Below are positions 23,246 to 33,259 of a stretch of DNA of 64,000 nucleotides, one piece after another. The notes beneath the pieces were generated by a model that worked only from the letters and a program-made list of their open reading frames with translations, was not told the origin of the DNA and did not search any database. Within the stretch, counting starts at the first letter, position 1. Each line of letters opens with the position of its first letter. The stretch is from an uncultured Clostridia bacterium (lineage in GTDB: Bacteria > Bacillota > Clostridia > Peptostreptococcales > Anaerovoracaceae). The stretch is from assembly GCA_937900415.1 (NCBI GenBank), contig CALCEY010000001.1, positions 5,529 through 69,528 of the forward strand. The letters are read 5' to 3'. The position numbers and the translations under genes were made by a program.

Positions 23246-24994
23246 TTATATTTCCGCAGTCTGTTCGTAAAGCCAGCGTTTGACTTTTTCATCAAGAAGC
23301 GGAGAAAGCGTTTCATAAACATGCTTATGGTAGCGGTTGAGCCAAATTCGCTCTTCGTCGGTCATCATTTCCGGAATAACGGCGTCTTTGTCGAAGGGGC
23401 AGAGGGTTATGCTTTCAAAGGCCAAGAGTTCTCCGTCCTTTTTACATAAGAGCTCATTTTCGAGTCTTATGCCGAACTCTCCCTCGACGTATACTCCCGG
23501 TTCGTCGGTAGTAATCATTCCCGGTTCTATTGCGGCCGTTCCTTTCGGACTTATTGTGTTAGGTCCTTCGTGAACGCTGAGCATGTGTCCTACGCCGTGG
23601 CCGGTGCCGTGATTGAAGTCAAGACCTGCATTGCGGAGCGGTTTGCGGGCTTTTTCGTCAAGCTGTTTTCCGCAGGTTCCTTCGGGAAAACGGCAGGAGG
23701 CCAAAGCTATATGACTTTTCAGGACGAGAGTATAATATTTGCGCATTTTTTCAGTAAGCGGTCCCAGCGCTATCGTTCGAGTAATGTCGGTGGTTCCGCC
23801 GTTATATTGGCCTCCTGAATCGACGAGAAAGAACCCTTCGGGTTTTAATTGCCTGTCTGTTTCGGGAGCAGCGCTGTAGTGTACTATGGCGCCGTCCGGG
23901 CCGTAACCGGCTATGGTTGCGAAACTTGGGCCAAGGAAGTTGCCGCGGCTGCGGCGACATTCTTCAAGATAGTTTGAAGCTGAGATTTCCGTGATATTTT
24001 TGCCGCAGAAAAAAGCTTCTTTTTTCAGATGGTATATAAAATCGGTAACCGCCGCGCCGTCTTGGATATGGACGGCGCGGGAGCTCTTTATTTCGGTATG
24101 GTTTTTTACGGCCTTCATCAACTGTATGGGGGAGGGTTCGTCAATGATGGTTACACTGTCCGGAATATTTTTTATGATGGTATAAGAGGCGGCGCCGCAA
24201 TCGGTTAGAAGAACGGCTCCGTTAGGCAGACTGCGTATATCTTCATATATCATAAAATAATTTTTTGTCGTTACGCCGGATGGGATTACAGAATCGTCGC
24301 AGGCTTCGTCAAAGATATAAAGCCGTACCTCGTCGGGCGTGATGAGAGTGAAGGCAAAAAATACAGGGGTATCCTCTACGTCGCTTCCCCGCAGATTGAA
24401 GAGCCAAGCTGTTTCCTCAAGCCGCGTTATAAGATGATAATCGGCTCCTTTTTCCCTTAATATCGCTCGAAGCTCTCTGAGTTTATCCACGCAGCTTTTT
24501 CCTGTGACAGACAGCGGGAGTGCTGATATGGGTTTTCCGCACAGTTCGGGACGGGTTTTCCACATTTCATCAGCAAGATCTATGTCGTAAGCCAAAGTAA
24601 TGTTTTTATCCCTTAGGGATGAAGCGTATTCTTCACCGTCTTTGAAGCTTACAACTCTGCCGTCAAAGGCCAGTTTTCCGCCGTCCGGAATATGCAGTTT
24701 TAAAAATTCGGAGATAGAGGGAACTCCTTCTTCACCTGATTTTTTCAATTCTATTCCGCTTCCGGCGAGCTCTTTCGCCGCTTGGAGAAAATATCTGCCG
24801 TCGGTCCAAAGTCCGGCTTCATCGGGGGTCACGACTAAAGTGCCGGCAGAGCCTGTAAAGCCTGAAATGAATTTTCGGCATTTGAAATAGTCGTTGACAT
24901 ATTCCGAGCCGTGAAAGTCTGTGGTAGGTACGACATATGCGTCTATATTTCCGGATTTCATCAGCGCGCGGAGCTCTCTAACTTCTTTTCTCAT
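23246..24994 (-). CDS. Xaa-Pro aminopeptidase, M24B family (long type)
   Basis: The 582-residue three-domain protein has two creatinase/prolidase-like N-terminal domains (about 1-300, from DAYVVPTTDFHGSEYV) and a C-terminal pita-bread catalytic domain with an M24_C tail. Metal-site segments are in order: LVDSGGQYNGGTTDITRT (two Asp), GTGHGVGH (His), DEPGVYVEGEFGIRLEN (Glu) and the last Glu soon after. It removes N-terminal residues preceding proline, so it fits peptide fermentation. The length is like animal XPNPEP1 rather than short E. coli PepP. The ATG has GGGAGGAA upstream. It is monocistronic and convergent with arcC. Confidence 0.93.
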   Translation of the reverse strand: MRKEVRELRALMKSGNIDAYVVPTTDFHGSEYVNDYFKCRKFISGFTGSAGTLVVTPDEAGLWTDGRYFLQAAKELAGSGIELKKSGEEGVPSISEFLKLHIPDGGKLAFDGRVVSFKDGEEYASSLRDKNITLAYDIDLADEMWKTRPELCGKPISALPLSVTGKSCVDKLRELRAILREKGADYHLITRLEETAWLFNLRGSDVEDTPVFFAFTLITPDEVRLYIFDEACDDSVIPSGVTTKNYFMIYEDIRSLPNGAVLLTDCGAASYTIIKNIPDSVTIIDEPSPIQLMKAVKNHTEIKSSRAVHIQDGAAVTDFIYHLKKEAFFCGKNITEISASNYLEECRRSRGNFLGPSFATIAGYGPDGAIVHYSAAPETDRQLKPEGFFLVDSGGQYNGGTTDITRTIALGPLTEKMRKYYTLVLKSHIALASCRFPEGTCGKQLDEKARKPLRNAGLDFNHGTGHGVGHMLSVHEGPNTISPKGTAAIEPGMITTDEPGVYVEGEFGIRLENELLCKKDGELLAFESITLCPFDKDAVIPEMMTDEERIWLNRYHKHVYETLSPLLDEKVKRWLYEQTAEI

Positions 24995-25149
24995 CTTGTT
25001 CCTCCCGGTATAAATTCCCTATTAAAATAATATGTGTATTTTTATCTTATTTATGTTTTTAAATATAGCTTAATTACCGACTTATTGTTCGGCTTACGCA
25101 TTGAGTAGTTTTATCACAGCGCGTATAAAGTCCATTATTTGACTAAAAA

Positions 25150-25767
25150 CTATACCAGCGACAGGTCGATAAAATTCCATAGGAGCTTAGCTCCGTAGAA
25201 GATTACTATGGCGCCGCAGATTATGTTTATTATCCGAAGAGCTTTCGGTGTAAATTTAGCGCTGAACAGTGATATTACCGTGGAAATTGTAATAAACCAA
25301 ATTACTGAAGCTGACGCAAAGCCTCCGACGAATAAAAAATCAGTGCCCTCGGGAAGCGTTGCCTTGAATGCTCCCAGCATCATGCTGCCGTCTATCAAAG
25401 CCTGCGGATTGAACCACGTTACCACGCATGCGGTGGTGATGACTTTGATTATAGGGACGTTTACGTCTTTTCCCTTATCCAAAGACTCTTCTTTTGAACG
25501 GACGAGGCCGATTCCTATCCATATCACTATGAGACTTCCTGCTGCAAGAACTATCATTTCAAGCAGGGCAGAGGCTGACATTACGGCTCCTATGCCGAAA
25601 AAACAGGCAAGCCCCAGCGTTACGTCGAAAAAGATGACTATGAGAGCTGTGGCGTAAACTCTTTTTACAGGCTGAGTAAGAGCTGTGTTTATGACGAATA
25701 GATTTTGCAGACCTATGGGAGCCACGTATGCAAGTCCCATGGTCAGACCTTGAAGGTATATATCCAA
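25150..25767 (-). CDS. LysE/ArgO-family amino acid exporter
   Basis: The 205-residue protein has six predicted transmembrane helices and the LysE-family start GLTMGLAYVAPIGLQNLF and a central TWFNPQALIDG motif. I place the start at the TTG of 25767 because AGGAGG lies 7 bases upstream; the open frame extends 26 codons further but that part is hydrophilic and has no ribosome-binding site. LysE and ArgO export lysine and arginine. Near the arginine deiminase operon, a role in arginine, ornithine or lysine efflux is plausible; the family also includes other small-molecule exporters. Confidence 0.85.
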   Translation of the reverse strand: MDIYLQGLTMGLAYVAPIGLQNLFVINTALTQPVKRVYATALIVIFFDVTLGLACFFGIGAVMSASALLEMIVLAAGSLIVIWIGIGLVRSKEESLDKGKDVNVPIIKVITTACVVTWFNPQALIDGSMMLGAFKATLPEGTDFLFVGGFASASVIWFITISTVISLFSAKFTPKALRIINIICGAIVIFYGAKLLWNFIDLSLV

Positions 25768-26046
25768 CGGCTGACCTCCTGAAAATATATTTACTCTGTT
25801 TTTATTAACTGATATAATTATATTATTTATCGCTATGCAGTTCAATAGCGCAAAGCAGCTATTAAGTAAGAAAGTTCTGCGATGAAAACTTGCCGTATTT
25901 GCTCTCGTTTTTGAAGATGGGAAAAGATCGGCTGTTCAGAAACAGATTTGTCGGAAACCCGCAGATTATAGTCGAGCTGGTTAAGCTGCCATGGCGAAGA
26001 TACAGAGAAGAGTTAAAAGACGACGATTTCAGAGGAGAATATAAAA

Positions 26047-26802
26047 ATGAAGCTTATTTCTTGGAATGTAAACGGCCTGAGAGCCGTAATGGGCAAAGGC
26101 TTTATGGATTATTTCAATCAATCCGAAGCAGATATATTTTGCTTGCAGGAGACTAAAATGCAGGAGGGACAGCTGGAGCTTTCTCTTCCGGGTTATTATC
26201 AATACTGGAATTATGCGGAAAAGAAGGGCTATTCAGGAACGGCTGTATTTTCCAGAAAAGAGGCTAAAAGCGTTTCTTACGGCATAGGAGTAGAGGAGCA
26301 CGATAAAGAGGGGAGAGTTATAACTCTTGAGTTTGACGACTTTTATTTTATAACCGTCTACACGCCGAATTCTCAGGAGGAATTGAAGAGGCTGGATTAC
26401 AGAATGAGGTGGGAAGATGATTTCCTGTTGTATATTAAGAAGCTTAACGATAAAAAGCCTGTAATATATGCGGGAGATTTAAACGTGGCAAGACTTGAAA
26501 TCGACCTTAAGAATCCGCGTCCCAATAGAAGAAACGCAGGCTTCACCGATGAAGAAAGGGGGAAGATAGAGGCGGTTTTAGCAGCGGGCTTTATAGATAC
26601 CTTCAGATATTTTTATCCTGATACCGAGGAGGCTTATTCATGGTGGTCATATAGATTCAAGGCTCGTGCCAGAAATGCAGGGTGGCGTATCGACTATTTT
26701 ATTGCATCGGAAAAATTAAAGGACAAGCTTTTAGACGCAAAAATACATAGCGACGTCATAGGCTCGGATCACTGTCCCGTGGAGCTTGATATAGAACTTT
26801 AG
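26047..26802 (+). CDS. xth: Exodeoxyribonuclease III
   Basis: The 251-residue AP endonuclease/3'-5' exonuclease has all family motifs: NVNGLRA, LQETKMQ (metal Glu), YTPNSQ, GDLNVA, a WWSYR segment, WRIDYF and the SDHCPV end with the catalytic Asp-His pair. It repairs abasic sites and blocked 3' ends. AGAGGAGA precedes the ATG. Rubrerythrin follows after 103 nt and an AlkD-like gene after that, suggesting a stress and repair neighbourhood. Confidence 0.96.
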   Translation: MKLISWNVNGLRAVMGKGFMDYFNQSEADIFCLQETKMQEGQLELSLPGYYQYWNYAEKKGYSGTAVFSRKEAKSVSYGIGVEEHDKEGRVITLEFDDFYFITVYTPNSQEELKRLDYRMRWEDDFLLYIKKLNDKKPVIYAGDLNVARLEIDLKNPRPNRRNAGFTDEERGKIEAVLAAGFIDTFRYFYPDTEEAYSWWSYRFKARARNAGWRIDYFIASEKLKDKLLDAKIHSDVIGSDHCPVELDIEL

Positions 26803-26905
26803 ACCTTTAACGGCGTTGGTCTCATGTGGTGTTTTTACGGAATATTTTTTCCTGAAACGGTAAAAATAACGTGCGTAGAGATTATTTATGAGATGGAGGA
26901 ACGTT

Positions 26906-27439
26906 ATGGAATTAAAAGGTTCAAAGACGGAAGCCAATCTTATGGCAGCTTTCGGGGGAGAATCGCAGGCGCGCAATAAATATACCTTTTATGCCGGAGC
27001 GGCAAAAAGCGAGGGGTATGAGCAGATAGCCGCATTCTTTCAAAAGACGGCGGATAATGAGAAAGAGCATGCTGAAATCTGGTTTAAGGCTTTAGAGGGA
27101 ATAGGGGACACATCTGCCAATCTTCTTGCAGGAATAACCGGAGAAAATTACGAATGGACCGTGATGTACGATCAGTTTGCCAAGGACGCGGAGGAGGAAG
27201 GCTTTACCGAACTGGCAGCCAAATTCAGAATGGTCGGAGCAGTGGAAAAGTCCCATGAAGAGAGATATCAGAAGCTGCTTGACAATATTAGGAACGGAAA
27301 GGTTTTCAGCAAAGAAGGGGAAGTGATGTGGGAATGCCGCAACTGCGGACATTTGCATTTTGGCAAAGAGGCGCCTCAGATTTGCCCTGTATGCGAGCAT
27401 TTGCAGTCATTTTTTCAGGTTAAAGAAGAAAATTATTGA
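26906..27439 (+). CDS. Rubrerythrin
   Basis: The protein has 177 residues from ATG 26906, which has GATGGAGGAA upstream; an earlier ATG at 26888 does not. The ferritin-like diiron domain (about 1-135) includes [17 protein letters not shown] and EKSHEERY with the carboxylate and His ligands. A C-terminal rubredoxin-like domain holds one Fe between CRNC and CPVC. Rubrerythrins reduce hydrogen peroxide in anaerobes. Length is slightly below the usual 190. Confidence 0.95.
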   Translation: MELKGSKTEANLMAAFGGESQARNKYTFYAGAAKSEGYEQIAAFFQKTADNEKEHAEIWFKALEGIGDTSANLLAGITGENYEWTVMYDQFAKDAEEEGFTELAAKFRMVGAVEKSHEERYQKLLDNIRNGKVFSKEGEVMWECRNCGHLHFGKEAPQICPVCEHLQSFFQVKEENY

Positions 27440-27466
27440 TTTGAAAATATTTCAGACTGTTTTGAG

Positions 27467-27515
27467 CTGCTTTCGGGTCTGCGCCTGCGCTTTTGCCACC
27501 CGGACCCGAAAACAG
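27467..27515 (+). terminator. Hairpin between rubrerythrin and the AlkD-like gene
   Basis: GCTG-C-TTTCGGGTC pairs with GACCCGAAA-A-CAGC around a 22-nt GC-rich loop. It lacks a T tract, so termination is uncertain. Confidence 0.5.
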
Positions 27516-27546
27516 CCGACGGCGGAAATTTTAAAAGGAAGAGAAT

Positions 27547-28236
27547 ATGGACTACATAATTAAAAGACTTTTGGAGCTTCAGGATCTTAAATACAGAGAA
27601 TTTAACAGCAAATTGATACCGGGGATAGACAAAGATTTGATAATAGGAGTCAGAACTCCGCAGCTGAGGAAGCTGGCGAAGGAGCTGGTGAGGGAGGAAA
27701 GAGCGGCTGCCGTGAATTTCATGGAACATCTGCCGCACCGGTATTATGAAGAAAACAATCTTCACGGAATTTTTATAGATTTTTTGGCAGAGTCGCCGTC
27801 AGAAGCGCTGCATATGATAGATGCGTTGCTGCCCTATGTGGATAACTGGGCAACGTGCGACTTGCTTCCGACTAAGATATTTAAAAAGAACCTTACCGAG
27901 GTGAGGGAAAGAATAACGCCGTGGCTGAAAAGCGGACAAGTCTACAGGGTGAGGTTTGCGATAGTGACCATGCTGGGATATTTTCTTGAAAAGGAATTTC
28001 GGACAGAAGACTTAGACATGCTTGCTAAAATAAAATCGGAGGAGTATTATATTAACATGGCTTTGGCATGGTATTACAGCTGCGCCTTGATTAAACAGTA
28101 CGAAGAGACTGTAAAGCTTTTTGAAGCAGGAACTTTAGACAGATGGGTACATAACAAATCAATTCAGAAAGCGGTGGAAAGCTACAGAGTTTCCCCGGAA
28201 AGAAAAGGATACTTAAAGACATTGAGGAAAAAATAA
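27547..28236 (+). CDS. AlkD-like DNA alkylation repair protein
   Basis: The 229-residue all-helical HEAT-repeat protein matches the AlkC/AlkD DNA glycosylase superfamily: GVRTPQLRKLAKEL, WATCDLL, a LKSGQVYRVRFAIVTML helix and YYINMALAWYYS. AlkD excises positively charged alkylated bases without base flipping. AAAAGGAAGAG precedes the ATG. The protein is near the usual length (about 230-240). It is followed after 21 nt by a thioesterase gene, which suggests co-transcription but not shared function. Confidence 0.88.
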   Translation: MDYIIKRLLELQDLKYREFNSKLIPGIDKDLIIGVRTPQLRKLAKELVREERAAAVNFMEHLPHRYYEENNLHGIFIDFLAESPSEALHMIDALLPYVDNWATCDLLPTKIFKKNLTEVRERITPWLKSGQVYRVRFAIVTMLGYFLEKEFRTEDLDMLAKIKSEEYYINMALAWYYSCALIKQYEETVKLFEAGTLDRWVHNKSIQKAVESYRVSPERKGYLKTLRKK

Positions 28237-28257
28237 GATTGCTATAAGGGGGTCAAA

Positions 28258-29001
28258 ATGGATAAAAAAAGATATTTTTACAACATTGAGCTGGATACAT
28301 ATTGCTGCGACGGGAATCAGATAGTAAAGCCTTCGGGCGTGCTTCAGGTTCTGCAGGAATGTGGCCGCCGTCAGATGGCGGCTCAGAAACCGTCGTATCA
28401 GGATATTCTTGATACAGGTAAGGCTCTGATGCTGAGCAGACTGGATATGAAAATATATGACGAGGTTTATTTGGGCGAAGAGGTGGAGGTTACTTCGTGG
28501 CCATGCGAAAGCAGCAGGGCTACTTTTCTCAGAATGTATCAGATGAAAAAGGGCGGTAAAACGGCAGCTGAAATTTCCAGCCAGTGGGTTTTGGTGGATT
28601 CGGCTTTGCGAAAGATTCTTAAAGTAGATGAAGTGGACTTTTCTAATTATTATATGGGTCCTTACAGCGAGCTGATAAGTGAAAAATTTAAGATACCGAA
28701 AAGCTCGGATTTGGAGGAAGCAGGGGAGTTCCGAGTCATGTACAGCCATCTTGATTCGAATAAGCATATGAATAACACTTACTATGCAGATGTGCTCTGC
28801 AATTACGTTCCGGAGCTTTCAGCTGGGACGCACCGTGTGAACGGAATGAGGCTGCATTATGCCAAGGAGGCTCCTATGGGAGATACGATATCAATAAAGA
28901 GACTTTCGGCAGGGGAAGGAAGATACATGTTCAAAACCTTCAAGGAAACAGGCGAAGTAAACGTGGAGGCCGAGATAAGCGTAACTCCCGTCAAGCTGTG
29001 A
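28258..29001 (+). CDS. Acyl-ACP thioesterase
   Basis: The 247-residue double hot-dog protein matches the FatA/FatB-like acyl-ACP thioesterase family: a first hot-dog (about 1-130, with the long helix before LMLSRLDMKIY) and a second one (about 150-247) carrying SHLDSNKHMNNTYY, with the Asn/His catalytic pair. It releases fatty acids from acyl carrier protein. AAGGGGGTC precedes the ATG. A convergent terminator follows. Confidence 0.9.
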   Translation: MDKKRYFYNIELDTYCCDGNQIVKPSGVLQVLQECGRRQMAAQKPSYQDILDTGKALMLSRLDMKIYDEVYLGEEVEVTSWPCESSRATFLRMYQMKKGGKTAAEISSQWVLVDSALRKILKVDEVDFSNYYMGPYSELISEKFKIPKSSDLEEAGEFRVMYSHLDSNKHMNNTYYADVLCNYVPELSAGTHRVNGMRLHYAKEAPMGDTISIKRLSAGEGRYMFKTFKETGEVNVEAEISVTPVKL

Positions 29002-29034
29002 TTATATGCCGCCATACGACGTTATTTATAAATA

Positions 29035-29092
29035 AAAAGGCCCGGTTTGATTTTTATCTGTAATAGAAATGATAAATAAAATCGGGCTTTTG
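29035..29092. terminator. Terminator shared by convergent genes
   Basis: AAAGG-CCCG...GATTTTTATC pairs with GATAAATAAAATCGGGCTTTT, giving T-rich ends in both directions between the thioesterase gene and the ABC permease gene. Confidence 0.8.
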
Positions 29093-29123
29093 CTTTATGT
29101 TCAACGCGTCTTTATATTACGCC

Positions 29124-32099
29124 TTATTCTATTGATTTTAAGGATTCCGTCATGCTTATCTTATTGATTTTGTAATACATAACAAGGTTTACTATTAGGG
29201 CGAAAGCAAAGGTGCCTGCGATTCCAAGCAGATAGCTCAGCGGCTCGATGTGTATGTCGAAGGTCATAAGATCTATCTTTACCTGACTCATAACGAAAGC
29301 GTGAAGAGCAGTGCCGAGAGGGAGGCCAACGATGGCCGATATCGCCGTAAGGATTATGTTTTCCCTGAATACATAGGCGGAGGTTTCTCTTGGATAAAAG
29401 CCCAGAACTTTAATGGTGGCGATTTCCCTTATCCGCTCGGTGATGTTTATGTTTGTCAGATTATAAAGCACTATGAACGCCAACGCTCCTGCGCTGATTA
29501 CCACTAGAGCTATTACGTAGTCCAAGCTTATCATCATATTGTCGACTCGTTCCTTGAAATCCTGAGTTACAGATACTGAAGAAACATGAGGAGCGTTCAT
29601 CAGAACGGCGCTGCTTTGTCCCGGATTTTTCAGCTGGCCGTTTTCGTCTGTATGACCTATGATATACGCCGAGTTTATTTCCGTTTCTCCATAAACGTCT
29701 GCATAAGTGTCTTCATTTATATATATATAGTTGTATACATAGTTATCGCATATTCCAGAGATGCTGGCCGTGATTTCTTTTTGCTCGCTGTCATATACGG
29801 TGATGTCGTCTCCCGCCTCTAAACCAAGAGTGTCCGCAAGGCCTGAATTTATTATACATTCTCCCGAATCGGGATAATTCAGCTTGCCGTCGTCGTTATG
29901 AAGGTCGATGAAATCCGATATTGGTTGATCTTCGGAGCATACTACGAGATTGATTGATTTTACTGCGCTGCCTGAACGCGCTTCAACAGTGCCGGTATAA
30001 AGGAACAGGGACTCTCCTATAATTTCGCTGCTGCTTTCCAGAAATTCATCTTCATTCTCAGCGGTCATAGCCTTATTGAAGGTCACTGAGTAATCAACGT
30101 GATAAATTTCGCCGTACTGGGTGGCGACGACGTTTTTGATAGAATCTCTTATGCCGAGGCCGGTGACAAGCAAAGCTGTACAGCCGCATATGCCAAGAAT
30201 CATCATGAAAAATCTCTTTTTATATCGGAAAGTATTTCTTACGGAGACCTTATGAAGGAATTTCAGTCTGCTCCATATGAAGGATATTCTTTCTAAAAGA
30301 ATTCTTTTTCCTGCGTCGGGCGCTTTGGGCCGTATCAGCTGCGCGGGAACCTGCGACAGCTCGTGATAACATGAGTAAAGGGTGGTTCCTACTGAGCATA
30401 TTATGGCGGTCAGAAGCGCCAGACCACCAGTCAGCCAGTCGAATACAATTATTACGTCTGAAAAGCCATACATCATGCTGTACGCTTCCCATATTACCCA
30501 TGTAAACAGATAGGTACCGCAGAAAAATCCTGAAATTCCTCCGATAACGGCGGAGCTTCCCGAGTAGAGGATATATTTACTCAGTATCTGCCATCTGCTG
30601 TAGCCCAGTGCTTTAAGCACCCCGATCTGAGTTCTCTGCTCGTCTATCATGCGGCTCATGGTAGTCATGCATACCAGGGCGGCTACGAGGAAAAAGAACG
30701 CAGGGAAAACTTTTGCAATGCCCTCTACTATACCGGTGTCGCTTTCGAAGCAAACATATCCTACGTTAGTATCTCTGCCTAAAACGTAAATGTCGGGATG
30801 GTTTATTTTATCTATTTCTTTTTGTGCATCCTTCAGCTCCTGCTTAGCAGCTTCTATTTCAGCCCTGCCTTTTTCAAGCTCTTGCCTGTTGCGGGCGATT
30901 TCAGCTTCTCCTTTCGCCAGCTCAGCCTTATTTCTGTCTATTTCCACCTGTCCTTCGTCAAGCTGAGCTTTTAGCCGCCGTATTTCATCCTCTGCCAGCG
31001 CCAGCTGCTGACTGAGGGTTTCTTTCATTTTGTCGTGCTGTTCCTGAGTTATCACTCCTGTATCATACAATTTTTGCAGATAATCGTATACGGAGGCTTT
31101 CATATTATCGTACTCTTGGATTCCGGCGTCATAGGAGGCCTTAAGCTGCGTCATTTGCTTCTGGGCGTCTTTTAACTGCTGCTTGCCGTTGTCAAGCTTG
31201 GTTTGAGCCACTGCCAGCTCGATTTCGCCGTCCTTAAGACGCTTTTCGCCGTCATCCACCTCCTGCCGGGCCTTTTCTACTTCTGACTGAGCTGCATCTA
31301 TGATTTCCTCGTATCGTCTGTCCGAGCATTCTTCGAGAGCCTTTTCGACAGAACCCTTATATCGGTTTACGATTTTTTCGTATTCGTCGCTGAAAATGTA
31401 AGCTGTTTCATTTAGTTTTACATATATTTCGGTATATATTTCGGAGTTCCAGCCCTCTTTCGGTATGAAAACGAAGCAGTCTGTTTTGCCGTCGCCGATG
31501 GAGGATGTTCCTCTTTCAAAGTTAAGATAAAGCGGCGAGTCTGCGATTCCGGTTATCGTATAGGTATCGTAGGTCAGCATGTCGGCAGTGTCTTTGGTAT
31601 TGCCTGAGCTTACGGTTATCTTTTTGCCGATATCCTCTTCTGTGAAAAAATTTGCGTCAGCGAGGCATTGATCGGCCTTCTTAGGCATTTCTCCAGCTTT
31701 CAGAGACGGAGTATTTATTGCTTCGGAAAGGGTGTGGAATTTGCTGACTGCTTCTCCGGAATTTTCGTTCTCTCCGTCTTTTTCGATTTCTCTGCCTTCG
31801 ACGGTTATGAGCACGTCGGCCGAGTATGAACCCTCCGCATGCTTTACTCCTCTGGATTCCTGTATCTTTTCTACGTCATCGTCTTCGAGACCGAGAGTGG
31901 AGATGAGCTGAAAATCGAAGAAACCGTGTTCGTCAAGATATTTGTTGCCTGTTTCTGTGAAAGCGTCCTTGCAGACCTTCAGACCTGAAAAAAAGCCGAC
32001 GCCAAGAGCGACGATGGCTAAAATTGCAAGCCATCTGCCGAAGCTGCCTTTTATTTCTCTTAAAGTTGACTTTAACATTGAGCTTTTCAACGCATACAC
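29124..32099 (-). CDS. ABC transporter permease, FtsX/MacB type, with extracellular coiled coil
   Basis: The 991-residue protein has one N-terminal helix (about 17-38), a large extracellular region (about 40-455), a first FtsX helix bundle (about 455-600), a second single helix near 630, a second extracellular domain and the last three-helix bundle (about 870-985). The first extracellular region includes a long Lys/Glu/Gln coiled coil (about 265-430) with repeated KAELAKGEAEI-like heptads. This architecture is used for moving or extruding lipids, peptides or antibiotics rather than import. It is 9 nt downstream of its ATPase. No adjacent two-component system is seen. Confidence 0.88.
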   Translation of the reverse strand: MYALKSSMLKSTLREIKGSFGRWLAILAIVALGVGFFSGLKVCKDAFTETGNKYLDEHGFFDFQLISTLGLEDDDVEKIQESRGVKHAEGSYSADVLITVEGREIEKDGENENSGEAVSKFHTLSEAINTPSLKAGEMPKKADQCLADANFFTEEDIGKKITVSSGNTKDTADMLTYDTYTITGIADSPLYLNFERGTSSIGDGKTDCFVFIPKEGWNSEIYTEIYVKLNETAYIFSDEYEKIVNRYKGSVEKALEECSDRRYEEIIDAAQSEVEKARQEVDDGEKRLKDGEIELAVAQTKLDNGKQQLKDAQKQMTQLKASYDAGIQEYDNMKASVYDYLQKLYDTGVITQEQHDKMKETLSQQLALAEDEIRRLKAQLDEGQVEIDRNKAELAKGEAEIARNRQELEKGRAEIEAAKQELKDAQKEIDKINHPDIYVLGRDTNVGYVCFESDTGIVEGIAKVFPAFFFLVAALVCMTTMSRMIDEQRTQIGVLKALGYSRWQILSKYILYSGSSAVIGGISGFFCGTYLFTWVIWEAYSMMYGFSDVIIVFDWLTGGLALLTAIICSVGTTLYSCYHELSQVPAQLIRPKAPDAGKRILLERISFIWSRLKFLHKVSVRNTFRYKKRFFMMILGICGCTALLVTGLGIRDSIKNVVATQYGEIYHVDYSVTFNKAMTAENEDEFLESSSEIIGESLFLYTGTVEARSGSAVKSINLVVCSEDQPISDFIDLHNDDGKLNYPDSGECIINSGLADTLGLEAGDDITVYDSEQKEITASISGICDNYVYNYIYINEDTYADVYGETEINSAYIIGHTDENGQLKNPGQSSAVLMNAPHVSSVSVTQDFKERVDNMMISLDYVIALVVISAGALAFIVLYNLTNINITERIREIATIKVLGFYPRETSAYVFRENIILTAISAIVGLPLGTALHAFVMSQVKIDLMTFDIHIEPLSYLLGIAGTFAFALIVNLVMYYKINKISMTESLKSIE

Positions 32100-32108
32100 C
32101 CCCGCAAG

Positions 32109-32813
32109 CTACCATTCGATTTGTTCTATAGGAACAGGTTTGCTGTTGATTTCGACTGAATCTACGGTTCCGTTTTTTACATGTATGATTCTGTCTGCCA
32201 TAGGCGCTATTGCAAGGTTGTGGGTTATGATAATTACGGTCATTCCTGTTTGACGCGTCGTGTCGGAAAGGAGTTTCAATATGGATTTTCCCGTGTTGTA
32301 GTCAAGGGCTCCGGTAGGCTCGTCGCACAACAGCAACTTTGGATTCTTGGCAAGAGCGCGGGCTATGGCTACGCGCTGCTGTTCTCCTCCGGAAAGCTGA
32401 GAAGGGAAATTGTTCAGTCTGTTTGAAAGGCCTACTTTATCGAGCGCTTGGGCTGAATCCATAGGGTTTTTGCATATCTGAGTGGCCAGGGATACGTTTT
32501 CAAGGGCTGTGAGATTTTGAACGAGATTATAAAACTGAAAAACGAAGCCTATATCGTACCTCCTGTAAGAAGTCAATTGCTTTTGACTGTACTTGGAAAT
32601 TTCATTTCCGTCCAGCCACACGCTGCCTGAGGTCAGCGTGTCCATACCGCCGAGGATGTTTAGAAGAGTAGTTTTGCCCGCACCGGAGGGACCTACTATC
32701 ACGCAGATTTCCCCCTTGTTTATTTCAAATGTAGCGTCTTTCAGCGCTTCGATGGCAACTTCTCCCATCATATATACTTTCTTTACATTCTTAAACTTTA
32801 CAAAAGGCGCCAT
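32109..32813 (-). CDS. ABC transporter ATP-binding protein (LolD/MacB type)
   Basis: The 234-residue ATPase has Walker [13 protein letters not shown] (about 39-50), a Q-loop, signature [15 protein letters not shown], Walker [12 protein letters not shown] and the switch His in ITHN. The [17 protein letters not shown] features place it with the MacB/LolD/FtsE group that partners FtsX permeases. It is first in a two-gene unit; AGGAGG lies before the ATG. The C-terminus extends slightly beyond the core domain. Confidence 0.94.
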   Translation of the reverse strand: MAPFVKFKNVKKVYMMGEVAIEALKDATFEINKGEICVIVGPSGAGKTTLLNILGGMDTLTSGSVWLDGNEISKYSQKQLTSYRRYDIGFVFQFYNLVQNLTALENVSLATQICKNPMDSAQALDKVGLSNRLNNFPSQLSGGEQQRVAIARALAKNPKLLLCDEPTGALDYNTGKSILKLLSDTTRQTGMTVIIITHNLAIAPMADRIIHVKNGTVDSVEINSKPVPIEQIEW

Positions 32814-33199
32814 AGTCTGCCTCCTCTGCGTATGATTTATAATAATATAAAGTATAACATATTTATTGCGGCGGCAAAAGGATTAAACGATGTTTTGACG
32901 AGGAAAAAAGTGCGAAGAAATTGCTAAGAAGCGGTAAAATCGCTTGCAATACTGCAAGGTTGGAGGAAAACACATATTTTACCTCAGGGAGTATAGGAAA
33001 TACCACAAGGTATTCGGCTAATAAAAATATGAATATGTCAGATGCAAGTTTTATATTATATGTTTTTCCAGGCTGAAGAGACTCGGAATTATGATTTCTT
33101 GCGCTTCTAAGCATCAGTTCTTTACGGGAAACTATGGGCTTGAATATTTATATAAATACGACGCCTTTCACAGTAGAATTTGTTCCGAGCAGTTTATTC
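32814..33199. other. Intergenic region between divergent transcription units
   Basis: It should hold the promoter of the ABC operon on the - strand (TTATACT is visible near 32845) and that of the small membrane protein on the + strand. An 83-codon frame on the - strand has no ribosome-binding site and I do not accept it. Confidence 0.4.
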
Positions 33200-33229
33200 T
33201 TTACTTTTTCTGATAAAGTATGGTAAAAT
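33200..33229 (+). promoter_or_regulatory. Promoter of the small membrane protein gene
   Basis: TTTACT (33200-33205) and TAAAAT (33224-33229) are separated by 18 bp, 30 bp before the start codon. Confidence 0.55.
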
Positions 33230-33259
33230 TAACAATCAGAAGGTGGCAGAGGAGAGCTT

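Noticed and set aside
25890..26156. 88-codon open frame before exonuclease III
   Set aside because: No ribosome-binding site and it overlaps 110 bases of xth in another frame.
32863..33114. 83-codon open frame on the - strand
   Set aside because: No ribosome-binding site and no family resemblance; composition is that of AT-rich intergenic DNA.
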